From Clitoria ternatea (Eukaryota > Streptophyta > Magnoliopsida > Fabales > Fabaceae), in contig JAYKXN010000072.1 in NCBI GenBank assembly GCA_037962975.1, positions 558,001-622,000 of the forward strand: a stretch of DNA of 64,000 nucleotides, written 5' to 3'. Below the pieces are notes generated by a model. It searched no databases. It saw only the letters and a list, made by a program, of their open reading frames with translations, and was not told the DNA's origin. The translations under genes were made by a program, and so were the position numbers. Each line of letters starts with the position of its first letter. The first letter of the stretch is position 1. Shown one piece after another: positions 1-12,587 of this stretch.

Positions 1-304
1 CAATTGGTTCGTATTTCCCCGGTTATTATCATACATCGAGTCCAATTAATTATTTCCTTGACACCAAAAATCATTTTAAATATACCATCTTAACCACGAT
101 AATTTTTTGAATATTCTAGACCCGTCAAACATCTAATTAAATCACGTGGGTCCTACATCACCAGTTAATTCCTCCGGTTCCGGTTAGTCTTAATTTACCG
201 ATAATTCACCTCTAATGTTTAACATCTCCCATAATTATTTGATCATAAACAATCAATTATCATCATCCAATAAATTTATTTTTAAAAAAATCCGGGATGT
301 TACA
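1..304 (-). mobile_element. LTR terminus of a long-LTR Ty3/gypsy element, cut by the window edge
   Basis: Read on the minus strand this begins TGTAACATCCCGG and runs off the left edge. It is the reverse complement of about the first 310 bases of the solo LTR starting at 7904, with scattered differences, so both belong to one family in opposite orientation. The terminal TG and the adjacent polypurine-like tract at 305-319 mark 304 as the outer base of the LTR. The rest of the LTR (about 4.4 kb if it matches the 7904 copy) lies outside the window. Confidence 0.8.
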
Positions 305-937
305 ATCCACCCCACCAACAAGAAACTTCGTCCTCGAAGTTTAACCTCGGCATATATCATAAGGCCACACTTCGGCCACATACCAGTAGAGTCTAATGAC
401 ACCAAGAAATAATATTGGACTTCCCAAAGTCCAAAGGATATGATCATCATCACTCCTTTAACCAAATATAAAACTTCATATATATCAAAACCAATCACCA
501 CTCATCAATTCTCAAGTTTGTTCATCATTACCCTCACATTCATATCCAGTACCACCGGATAGGTTCAATACATTTACCATAAGCAGTTACAACACTACAC
601 TTGCCTGGTCTATGTGTTGCTACATCCGACATACAGGAAGGTATCCAAATCCATATGAGATCGGTGCAGAAATGCACGTTGCCACAATGCCTATGGCATG
701 TAGAGACGTATCAGGGTAAGTACCTTCATGTCCTGTCGCTCATATTATTCATGTCAATTCAAATAATATTCCTTCACACACGAGACTTCCTAAGAAGTCA
801 CACAAGCCCACGAGTAATATACTCGCATCATATTATCATTTAACCATAATCCGGCGTGAATCATGCCATGCAATTCACCAATTGTCATCCATCATAACCA
901 TATATGGATACGTTAACCATAGATTTCTAATCATCAT
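305..937 (-). mobile_element. 3' internal end of the same Ty3/gypsy element (PPT plus untranslated spacer)
   Basis: On the minus strand a purine-rich tract (about 305-319) directly precedes the LTR. Just upstream (about 318-345) a frame reads NFEDEV. An N-F-E-D-E motif just before the PPT is typical of the pol C-terminus in Tekay/Del-type chromoviruses. The remaining 600 bases show no pol domain and contain stops, so this is a decayed 3' end or a non-autonomous derivative. The element stops abruptly at about 937 where satellite sequence begins, with no second LTR, so it is truncated. Lineage assignment is inference from the short motif and LTR style. Confidence 0.55.
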
Positions 938-3900
938 AGGAATTAGAAAGAGAAAATGTACAATGAAAATACTTTTTATTTTTGAATTATATAACAATAG
1001 CAAATTATAGATTGACATCCAACTTCTAAGATCTTTTAGATTTCTTTTAAAAAATATAACTCATATATTTGCATCACACTTGCTTATTGTTATAAACATG
1101 TGTAAATATCTCAAACAATGACTTATTTACTTTCATGATGTCATTTATCATGATATTTGTATGAATCTCACCAAGCATGACTTTTTTATGTGTAGAACCT
1201 TTTAGTTATTAGTGTGGAAACATATATTTTGATACATAATAGTAGTTAAAGTTTAAAAATCTAGAATTGAATAATTATATTAGAAAACTTTACTTTTATA
1301 TATAATTTATACTTTTGTTTCATTTAAATAAAATTTATTTTTTTAATCAAATAAAGATAAATTTAATAAATCGTCACTTCTCAAATTATTTTTATTCATT
1401 AAATATATGTTATATTTAGTGTTCTATGCTATGATTGAGACATCAATAAAAATGTAATAGTCATTAAAAAGATATATAAAAATTATTAAAATTAAAAATC
1501 TTATAATATTCATATATTTGTGAAGACAAAATTATTATGGTAGAAAATGAACATTTGATATAGAGACATTGTCTTTTTTCAAATAAATAAGTAATACTAA
1601 TACTATCATAACGTTTAAAATATATAAACAAACTAAGAAAATTATATGACAAAAAAATATATGATAAATAACTTGACAGAAACAACTATCAGCTTAAGGA
1701 ATTCACACTCTAATTGTGATTTGACGTAAAAGATCAAAATTGACATTTTATGATTCCATTCATAAACATAAAATCTTTGGCTATAAGAAATTTAACATTA
1801 TAGAACTAAAATTAAAATGAATAAAAAATAAAACTAGCATCTTTTCTAGAATCAGCTTTATCTAGATCACAAACTTGTTTTTTTTGTTACCGCAAGATGG
1901 GAGTGTAATGACATGAAGCACTTTTTGAGGATACAAAACCTATTGAAAATGCTTGTGCTAGGAGTGCTTTAATTTAAAAAGATCTTATGAGAACGTCCAC
2001 GAAAGGTGATTAAGTATAAATTCTGAAAGTAATACAGTTAATGAACCAACTTGTGTTTATTATAAAAAAAAAGTGTTGAGACAATAATTCCTTAGAATAG
2101 CATTACTTGGCAAATAATAAAATATTTATTGAGTAAAAAATAATTACTAAAATTAGTGAAACGATTAGATTTCAATAGAAGTCGTCGTTATGAATTATGT
2201 ACACTTTAATTTGATTAAGATATGTATAAAGAACCATCTAATAGTATTTCATTTGTTATTATTATTAAACCAATACTAAAATGTTATACCATATTACATA
2301 TGAAGATTATGGGGTGACTTTAAATATTAGAGTTAAATATGTCACTCATAGACGTTGTTAGAAGCCAACAAAAGAATTTGTCATCATGGTGGACCTTAAA
2401 TGCCATGTACTACACTTACACCATCAAAATAAAGAATAGTAAAATTTAATAACCTAAATTAGTGTAGGTTTTATTATTTTGCTTGATGTTAATGTTTGTT
2501 TTAATGTTTAGAATACAAGTAAATGATAATCATTTAATAATATGTATCCATTGTGCATCTATCTATATATATATAGTGTGAAAAGTTTAGTTATTGAAAC
2601 AAATAAGACATGACATATTTAAGAGGCTTATACGTACAGAGAAGACATATACTATCAAAATCTTAATTTTATCTTAAAGTAAAAATGTCAAATATGGTTA
2701 TATAAATGAATAACTAAAACATATTTAGACACATTAGTTATATTAGATTTCTAAAAAGTCACAATATCTTTAGTCTTCTATCCAATAATAGGAGTAAAAA
2801 AATCTATGATGATGGTAGCAAACATTAGTCATAGTCACGGGTTGAGGAAAACTCATATAACTGATTTTAAAATATAAATAACATTTCATGTTAATTTCTA
2901 GATAGATTCGGACTAATTTAATTTGGGGACATTGAATAAAATGATATTTAATAAGTGGCCACATTTTATCATGATTGATTAAACTAATTTCAAGTGAGGT
3001 TGCTCAAATAAATACACAATATATGTTTGGTATCCTTTGAGTTATTTAATGTTGCTATGGGTCCATATGCATGGCTTAATGCAGACTAAATTTTGAACCC
3101 TAAAAAATTGATAGAAAATATGACGTCACATAAAGTATGTAATTCACTTATAGCAGAAAAAGATTATATAAGAATGGTACAATTTTATTTAATAACTTGA
3201 AACATTGATATATGTTTCATTATTTTGTATTATGGTAACATGTTTTAGAATATTTAAATTTTAAATCAATGATAATTATTATACATATTAATAAGTATTA
3301 TATATATTAAAGATATTTAATATTACATAATAATATTTAACATACTTATGACCAGAGCATGATACTTAGTTATTATAAATGTTTTCAAATCTTATACATT
3401 TTTATTTGTTGGCTATTTATTAACATACAAATCAAACATCACATATATCTTAGAATCATCCTTTTGTTACTCTCATGAACATGTGTAAATATAACAAACA
3501 ATGACTTACTCATTTTTATGATTTTATTTATCATGACATTTGTTAGAATCTCATCAATCATGACTTTTTTATATGTAGAACATATTAATTATTAGTGTGG
3601 AAACATATATTTTGATACCATCAGTAGTGAAATTTTAAAAATCTAGAATTGAATAATTATTTTATAATTTTTTACTTTTATATATAATTTCTAATTTTGC
3701 TTCATTTAAATAAAGTTTACTTTTTAAAAATCAATTGAATATAAATTTAATAAATCATCACTTCTCAAATTATTTTTATTAATTAAATATATCTTGTATT
3801 TAGTGTTCTCTTCTATGATTGAGACATCAATAAAAATGTAACATTCATGAAAGAGTTATATAAAAATTATTAAAATTTAAAATCTTATAATATTCATAAA

Positions 3901-6121
3901 TTTGTGAAGACAAAATTATGATGGTACATAAGGAACATTTGATATAGAGACATTGCCTTTTCAAATAAATAAGTAATACTAATACTTGTGTATAATCATA
4001 AGGTTTGATATATATAAACAAACTAAGAAAATTATATGACAATAAAATATATGATAAATAACTTGATAGAAACAACTATAAACTTAAGGAATTCACATTC
4101 TATTTGTGATTTGACATAAAAGATCAAAATTGACATTTTATGATTCCATTCATAAACAAAAAATCCTTCGCTATGAAAAATTTAATATTATAGAACTAAA
4201 ATTAAAATGAATAAAAAAATAAAACTAGCATCTTTTCCAGGATACAAAACTTGTTGAAAATGCTTGTGCTAGGAGTGCTTTAATTTAAAGAGATCTTGTG
4301 AGTGTTTCCACCAAAGGTGATTAAGTATAAATTCTAAAAGTAATAAAGTTAATAAACCAACTTGTGTTTATTTAAAAAGAAAGTGTTGAGACAATCATTC
4401 CTTAGAATAGGATTACTTGGCAAATAATAAAATATTTATTGAGTAAAAAATAATCAGTAAAAGGATTAGATTTCAATAAAAGTCATCGTTTTTAATTATG
4501 TACATATTAATTTGATTAAGATATATATAAAGAACCATCTAATAGTATTTAATTTGTTTTTATTAATAAACCAATAATAAAATTTTATACCAAATTACAT
4601 ATGAAGATTATGGGGTGGCTTTAAATATTAGAGTTAAATGTGTCACTCATAGATGTTGTTAGAAGCCAACAAAAGAATTTGTCATCATGGTGGACTTTAA
4701 ATGCCATGTACTACACTTACACCATCAAAATAAAGAACAGTAAAATTTAACAACCTAAATTGGTGTAAGTTTTATTATTTTACTTGATGTTAATGTTTGA
4801 TATAATGTTTAGAATACAAGTAAATGATAATCATTTGATAATATGAATCCATCGTGCACATATATATATATAAAGTGTGAAAATTTTTGTTATTATAAAA
4901 AATAAGACATGATATATTTAAGAGGTCTATACATACAGGGAAGACATATACTCTCAAAATCTTAATTTTATCTTAAATTAAAAATGTTAAATATTGTTAT
5001 TAATGAATAACTAAAAGATATTTAGACACATTTGATTTATTAGATTTTCAAAATATCACAATATCTATAGTCTTTTATCTAATAATAGGAGTCAAAAAAT
5101 GTATATTGATGACAGCAAACATTAGTCATAGTCATTAGTCAAAAAATGTATATTAATGACAGCAAACATTAGTCATAGTTAGAGTTATTAACATATATAA
5201 AATCTCCATCTAGAGAAAAAAGTTAGCAATATAGAAATGAAATTAAAATGATAAAAATAAATAAAATTAACATATTTTATTGCGTCTTCACTATGTCATT
5301 TTCATATGAAACATAAACTTGTTTCTTTTTCATAAGATGGGAGTGTAACAACATTGAGCACTCCTAGAAGATATATAACATATTGAAAATGCTTATGATA
5401 GGAATCTTTTGATTGAAGGAGATCTTGTATATGTCTCCACAAAAGACAACCCAAGTGTAAATTTTGAAAACAATGAAGTTAGTGAACCAACTTATGTTTA
5501 TTGTAAAAAGAAAAAGTTGATAACACAATCCCTTAAGATAGGATCATATAGTGAAATGATAAAATAAGAGAAAAAAATTCAAAAATTACCAAAGGAAGAA
5601 CGTTTCTAATAAAGTCGTCATCATTGTTTACGCTTTGATTTTATTAAGTTATGTATAAAGAACCACCTAATATCGCTTCACTAGATATTATTAAATCAAA
5701 ATTATCATCATTGTGTATATTTTAATTTAATTATGATATATATAAAGAAGTATCTAATAATGGTTAGATTTTTCTTATCTTTAAACAAATACTCAACGCT
5801 TATATCAGACAACATACAAAGATTATAAGGGTCGTCTGACATATGTGACTTAGATATCACACGTCAAGGTTGTTATAAACCAGTAAAAGAATTTCTTATC
5901 ATGATCAACAACGAATACCATGTCATTCACTTATAGCAAAAAAAAATGAGAATGGTAAAATTTTATTTAATAACTTCAAACATTGATATATCTTTCATTA
6001 TTTTGTATTATGGTAACATGTTTTAGAATATTTAAAATTTAAATCAATGATAATTATTATATATATTAATAAGTATTATATATATTAAAGATATTTAATA
6101 TTACATAATAATATTTAACAT
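938..6121. repeat. AT-rich alpha/beta satellite block 1
   Basis: No gene is visible. The block is a mosaic of half-units also found elsewhere in the window: about 938-3137 is a chimera with a beta start (landmark at 941) and an alpha body; 3138-3330 is a beta tail; 3331-5180 is alpha; 5181-6121 is beta. Landmarks include GTGCTAGGAGTGCTT in alpha (1951, 4266) and the related GATAGGAATC in beta (about 5398). The last five bases (AACAT, 6117-6121) are the TSD of the LTR inserted next. Short reading frames here are chance openings in AT-rich DNA. Confidence 0.85.
5091..5178. repeat. Two-copy tandem duplication of about 47 bp inside the satellite
   Basis: The segment starting GTCAAAAAATGTATATTGAT at 5091 is repeated from about 5138 with one or two changes. 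Other alpha units carry this segment once, so this is a local duplication, at the point where alpha sequence switches to beta. Confidence 0.7.
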
Positions 6122-6941
6122 TGAAACATCCCGGCTAAAACTAAATAAAATCCAAGACAAGGGAAAGTGGAAACCGATCAGATAAGAAGAAGACCGGGTC
6201 AGGGACCATACACTGGCAAGACCCAGCTTTGATTAAATAAAAGCCAGCAGAAGATAACGCTTGAGCGAGCCACACTCGTTGGAGCGAAGCCTCATTCGCT
6301 GAAGCGAACGCATGCACTCGGGTAATTCCATCACTCGGAATCGGAACTTAAGTTCACTCAATAACTGACCCTCTGGGGTCATGCTTCACCCGGTAAATTC
6401 ATACTTAGTCAGATCCTTGTTTTTGTTCTGGGCGGTTACACACATGTTCCACTCGGAAAATGATCCCCTCGATTATTCCACTCAAAATCTATAGACTTTT
6501 CCTCTCATGGAGTATTTTTCCCAGTCTAACACCACTCGGTGTAATTCGACTTCATTTCACTCGGAATTGTCTTACGCATTCGTCACTCGGTATATTTTAA
6601 TCTTCCTCACTCGGATGACACCTTAACCCTTCACTTCTTGGAAATGATCTCCTTAACCAAGTCTCCCTCGGTAGTACCCTAACCTCTCTTCACTCGGAAG
6701 TGAGCTCCCTAATCAAGTTCCACTCGGAAACTTATTGACTAGCCTTCCCTCGGAAGTAGTTCACTCGAGTACATCTCACTCGGAACTATCTTAAGCCTTC
6801 ACCACTCGGGAAAAGGCCCACTCGCCCAAAGTCTCACTCGGAGACGGCTCTCCTAATTTATTCCCATTTGAACACTTATAGTCTTAACATTATTCATTCA
6901 ACAGCACTTCTCAGTCGGTACAAGTAATAACATAACAACGT

Positions 6942-6945
<4 letters not shown>

Positions 6946-6972
<27 letters not shown>
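6946..6972. repeat. (TA)n microsatellite
   Basis: An uninterrupted alternating TA run of about 27 bases within the minus-strand solo LTR. Confidence 0.9.
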
Positions 6973-6976
<4 letters not shown>

Positions 6977-7903
6977 ACTTGTTCACAACTCCGATAGTCA
7001 ACCCATATAAAGAAATACGTTTAGACAACGGATTACATGAGAGCTGGCCAAGGCTATATCGACTATATACAATCTGTACACTATGTATACTACAACAACA
7101 TAGATACCCATCACTCGGGTTTAAGGCCTTCTCGTCATTCACCATTCCGACCTATATATACTAAAAATATAGCCATAGTAGGGGTGAGCATTTACATATT
7201 AAATGACAGTTACTGACTCGGATTAATCCTCTAATTCTCAATCATTCAATTACATATCTCAGTCAACGATAACATGCACTGCCATTCAATATGAATATTC
7301 ACACCACATCATCCACTCGGGATTCATGCACTTCAATCAGGGCTAAGTAATTCACATCATACACAATCACATATACTCACAACCATAACATCTCCTTGTA
7401 CTCGGCAACAGTATCAATGTACATATATTCATCCAGTCAGAATTCACTCAAATTATTCATGGCTATATCAATCATGTTATTCTCAATAACATATATTCAT
7501 ATACAAATCACATTGAGCTCAACAATAATCATAAGTGTACACACATCATTTCAGTCTGATCTGATCGGTTATTATTAGTTTTTACGTTGCAACGTTGGCT
7601 CTCAGCCTTTTAATTAGCTCTCAGCTGATCCGGCCATTTTACTGGTACCAAACCGTTTGCCCTCACATGTAACACAAACACTCTCAGCGTCAACGACAGT
7701 GTTACGGGCAGCCCTGAGTCCCACTCAGTCGGCTTGCCTTGAGTCCCACTCAAGGTCTTTGATAGCATCTCATGCATATAATTACCGATTCATTAATTGA
7801 GCGTCTCACACTAATGCTCTCAGCATTTTCAATAGTGCAACCCATGCATTTTGTCATTATAAATCATAAACAGGAATCGGCATAACATTGTCTCAACACA
7901 TGC

Positions 7904-10900
7904 TGTAATATCCCAGATTTTTTTTTATAAAATAAATTTATTGGATGATGATAATTGATTGTTTATGGTTAAATAATTATGGGAGATGTTGTTAGACATT
8001 AGAGGTGAATTATTGGTAAATTAAGACTAACCGAAACCAGAGGAAATAACTGGTGATGTGGGACCCACATGATTTAATTAGATGTTTGACGGGTCTAGAA
8101 TATTTGGAAAATTATCATGGTTAAGATGGTATATTTAAAATGATTTTTGGTGTCAAGGAAATAATTAATTGGACTCGATGTATGATAATAACCGGGGAAA
8201 ATTTGAACCAAATTGGAATAAAAGAAAATGAAAAACTTCTTTTTCTTTTCCCTTTCAGCTGTGGTCTCTCTCCCTCTCACCTTTCATACTTTTACACGAT
8301 GGATAATAGACTAAAAGGTACATTTCTCTATCCAATGGGTAATACCAAATTTATATTAAAAACTACTCTCTATTTTCTCTTCCTAACCGTACACTTTCTT
8401 CTCCTTCATCATCCATGTTCACTTTTCTTCTTCTTCTCCTTTTCTCCACAAACCGTGACCAACCCTCTTCTATACCCATTTTCATCAAAACTAATACAAA
8501 AGCTTGGATTTATGAGGCTTGAATGGCGTCTATAGAGCATTGGAAGCTTATGGGGTCATCTCCTTTCTCTTCTTCACTTTCATTTTCGTTTTTGGTGGAG
8601 CTTGGATTTGAGGTAAAGATCTTTCACCCCTTCCTTATCTCATTATGATTTTGGGGTATTGGGTTGAAGATGGTGATGTTAGAAACCTTGCATGTGGGTG
8701 GAAATGAAAACCCTAGGCTTGAATGTTTGGAAAGGGAACCCTAAGTATTAATAATTTGGGGATTTTGACCCACTTGATGATTTTGATGATTTTGGCACCT
8801 TAGAATGATGTTATACATAGGAATGAATATTTGAAGGATAGGAGTTGAAAATTGATGTGATAAAATGGTGAACTAAGTCATGAGTTGCAAATAAAGATAT
8901 ATGCATGTATATAGGTATGTTGATTTGAGGGATTAATCTTAAGTGTTGATGTTGTTGGATTTGTTTAACCCTTAAGACTTGGAGAATCTTAGCTTTGGAG
9001 AAAGGAATTCCCGAAGCCTAACATGGGTATATGGAATTGGAGCTTAGACAAGTCTAGGACTTGATCATAAGTTAAGAGAAGTGATGTTTTGTGATGATTT
9101 ATTGATTACATGTGTATGTGTACTTGTGGATAAGATTGTATTTCGGGCGATGATGTAGAAAGATCAATGTAATCGCGTGGCGGTTCTTCTCTCGAGGTAG
9201 GAGAGAAGTTTACATTTCAATTGCATGAGTGATTAATTGAAAATTATGTAAATGTGTGAACTCATGTAATGCCTTGCCATAAATGCCTTATATGATTGAT
9301 TTGATGAAGTGATGAATGATGGCTTGGCTATGTTGATTGTTATGAAAATGTATGTATATATATATGATGTTGATGATAAGTGTTTGATTGTCCCTTGGTT
9401 GGACATGAACTAAATGATGGTAAAAATTTATGAATGAATGAGTTGAATAAAGTGTAGAGGACTGTTTTGAGATGAGTAATATGGTAACGAGAGGTGTCTT
9501 AAAGCCTTCATTTTATAGTTGATGAATCAGAATTTAAAAGAGTGATTGATGAATGGAAATGAGAATTCATGTGTTAAGTTGTAAGAAGTGCTAATTCTGC
9601 ATAAGTGCTGATATTCTCGCTCAAGTGAGATGGGATTCTGCCCAAGCGAGAGTCCCCTGCTTCAGTGAATTTGCTTCTGGACCAATCTTGCCCAGGCGAG
9701 TGAGCTTTCCGCTCAAGCGAGACGAGTGAGTGGTGAATGGGTGAGGTACTGGACGAATTCTGTCCAAGTTGGAGTCTTAATAACTTCATTAGGTGGTGAA
9801 TTTCTGAGTGAAATTCCGAGTGAGCTATGTCTGAGATGGGACCTCCCGAGTAGAATATTGTGTGAGCCGTTCCGAGTGAGGCTGTGGCCAGTGGGCATTT
9901 TTCCGAGTGGTGAAGGCTTAAATGAAATACGAGAGAAATGTATTCTGAGAGAAATCCATTTTAATAAACCTATTCCGAGTGGGATCTTAGCGAGAGAATT
10001 CCCCGAGTAATGATAGGTCTAATTTTTCCCGAGTGGAAATCCCGAATGAACCTCTCCCGAGGGGAGAGTGATTGTGATGGTTCTGATTGAGGTATTCTAG
10101 GAGTCCTCTTTCGAGTGAATAAAGTTATATATTCTGAGTGGACAAGATTTAAATAGGTCCGAGTGAGACAGCTTAGTGAATTCCTCCGAGTGATGAGAGG
10201 TCAGAGTAATTCCGAATGGAACTTGATGGTGGAGTCCGAGTGTTAAATTCCGAGTGGGATGGCACCTATGGGGGTATACGGTGTTAGAGGAATTGGTTAC
10301 TGGATAATCCTCGCTTGAACAAGTGACCGAGTGTGATGGTGCTTCGCTCGAGCAAGTGAGCATGAAAACGCTACTGGATGTTTTTCGCTTACGCGAAAGG
10401 GAGTCGCCCAAGCGAACCTGGCCTGTTTCGCTCAAGCGGATCTGAATCTCGCTTGAGCGAGTTTCCACCAGAATGGATTTTACTCAATATTAATGGTGGC
10501 AGGCTTATGTTTGACCCTACTTCTTGGCATTATGAGGTAAACCTGAGACGAATACGGGGATGTATGAGGGATAATGTAATGATGATATAACATGGTGGTG
10601 ATTGAGGTTGATTGGTACATGGGGACTAATTAATTGTGATGTATTTACCACCTGAAATAGAATAATGAAAGGGTGATAATGAGATTATGATGGTAGGATT
10701 ATGACATATGTTCTAGAGCGAATTTGAAATTAATGAAGGGATAATTAAATGACATTAAATAATGATAGATGATGATGTTGAGCACTCTCTTGCACAAAGA
10801 GGTGTATATTTATATTGATAAATTGTTGTGTGCTATTGTGTATGATACAAGCATGGTCTTGTATGTGTGGTATGAAATTGAAATTGAAAATTGAAAATTG

Positions 10901-12587
10901 AAATATGGAATATTAGGGGGTTCCACTAGGTGGGCCCAGTGGGAGGGCGGCTCAGTGCACGAGCGTATTGTGGTTTTTTCCCTGTGACTCGGTGTGGGAG
11001 TCACGAAGCTGTCCATAGTTTGGTGACGAGGCACCCTATATGGTGGGCCCAGTGGGCAGGCGGCTCTATGGTGAGTGAGTTACCTCGGTGTCCGACGGGG
11101 CACAACTCTCTCGATGTGTGTTCGGGAGGGGCCCGTAGCACTTTTGGCAAGTGAGGCCATGTTGTTGATCTGCAAGTCACGGGGTGACTAGTGCTACAGA
11201 GGGCGATAGCGGTTTGGTACCAGTAAAAGATATTGTTGAGATGCATGCATGTTTTTAGATATGTGTACACATTTTACTACTGCAGTAGGGGCATAGTAGC
11301 ACACCTATGCTTGTCCCACAACTTGGTGTTTATTCCCACAGTCAGATCCGTATTTGTTGTTGATTATTCCATTGTGTATATGCATTAGCCATAAGAGCAT
11401 TTGCATATAGCATGGAGATATACCAGAATATGATGATGATTGATGATGATTGAGATGATGGTATTGGTGTTGATGAGATGAGAAGTTAATATAATGAAAG
11501 ACCACATAAAAGTAATAAATGATATGAATATATGAAATGATGTTGAATATGACGATATGTATGTTATGGCCCAATGTAATGAAGGGCGTATTTGTTTATG
11601 ATTGATAATGATGATGTTAGCCCATGGTGGCTTTGATGAAAGACCAGAATGGTCTATATTGATGTGTTGGCCCATTGTGGCGATGTGATAGATATGTGTT
11701 GGCCCATTGTGGCGGTGTTATAAATGTGTATATGCTTGCTTTGCTATGATTTGATGAATAAGCATGAAATGAATATATATTGTTGAATTAATAATCTATG
11801 ATGATTGTTGATGGGTTTAGCAAAGCATACATGATGTTGATATGCATATGCACATAATTTCAATTGTATTCATATCGTCATTTGAAATGTATAACTCACT
11901 CTCCCATGTGGTCTACTTTTTAGTATTGATGCAGGAAAACCATAGGAGAGGATGTTTTTAAAAGTAAAGCTTTTGGGAAGGTAAATAGTTGTAGAGGAAT
12001 GCCTTGGCCGACAACATTATAATTTAACGTGTTATGTATATGATGAATAGTATGATGTTATAATTATTGATATTGATGGACGAATTGTGAATATGTATAC
12101 ATTTGGATGATGTACTAATGGTGGAGATATATAAATTGAGGTTGGATTGATTATGGTCTATTATGAATATGAACATTGATGATGTATGACGCATGACCAT
12201 ATAGATAAGTATATACTTATATCTTAGGCATTGCATGCTTATACGATTATGTAAAATGATGATGGTTGTATATTAGGCATACGATATGCCTTTGCATGCT
12301 AGCCGAGCCTTTTCTCATATCTTCATATATGGGACTAGGCGTGTGCCCGGTATACACATTCTTCTTCCGTTGTAAACTCTGTTATTTTTGTATACCGAAT
12401 GGGAAAACTTTTTATCGATCCAGTTATAGGTTACTTAATCTCACTCTTTGGTTTTCTGTGATTCGGGTCTTGATGTGATCATGGTGGAGTCTTGGAAATA
12501 TTCTCAAATGCAAAAAATTTATTCGCATTTTTTATTAATTATGACGATTACATCGGGATTCGAGTACAGAAAATCAGGGGTGTTATA
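7904..12587 (+). mobile_element. Nested 4.7-kb solo LTR
   Basis: It begins TGTAATATCCCAG and ends GGGGTGTTATA (a mutated form of the usual TTACA end), with a 5-bp TSD CATGC at 7899-7903 and 12588-12592. The first 310 bases match the LTR at the left window edge in inverse orientation. No internal LTR border, PBS or coding domain is seen, so this is a solo LTR of unusual length. Contents in order: a CT-rich stretch (8220-8470), a TG/GA-rich middle, a field of CCGAGTG motifs mixed with CGCTCAAGCGAG-like motifs (9600-10480), a GC-richer segment (10910-11200) and short repeats of GGCCCATTGTGGCG (11560-11720). The 131-codon frame at 8140-8535 resembles no protein and sits in LTR sequence. Confidence 0.85.
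9600..10480 (+). repeat. CCGAGTG and CGCTCAAGCGAG micro-repeat field in the nested LTR
   Basis: Dozens of imperfect heptamers of the form (T/C)CCGAGTG recur every 15-40 bases, flanked on both sides by GCTCAAGCGAG-type motifs (for example about 9610, 9700 and 10390-10460). The heptamer also fills LTRs of two other families in the window. Confidence 0.7.

Noticed and set aside
8140..8535. 131-codon open frame
   Set aside because: It lies in the CT-rich leader part of a solo LTR; low-complexity Phe/Leu/Ser translation and no homologous frame at the left-edge LTR copy.
11560..11720. CRISPR-like spaced repeats (GGCCCATTGTGG)
   Set aside because: Only a few degenerate short copies within a plant LTR; no regular spacers and a eukaryotic context.
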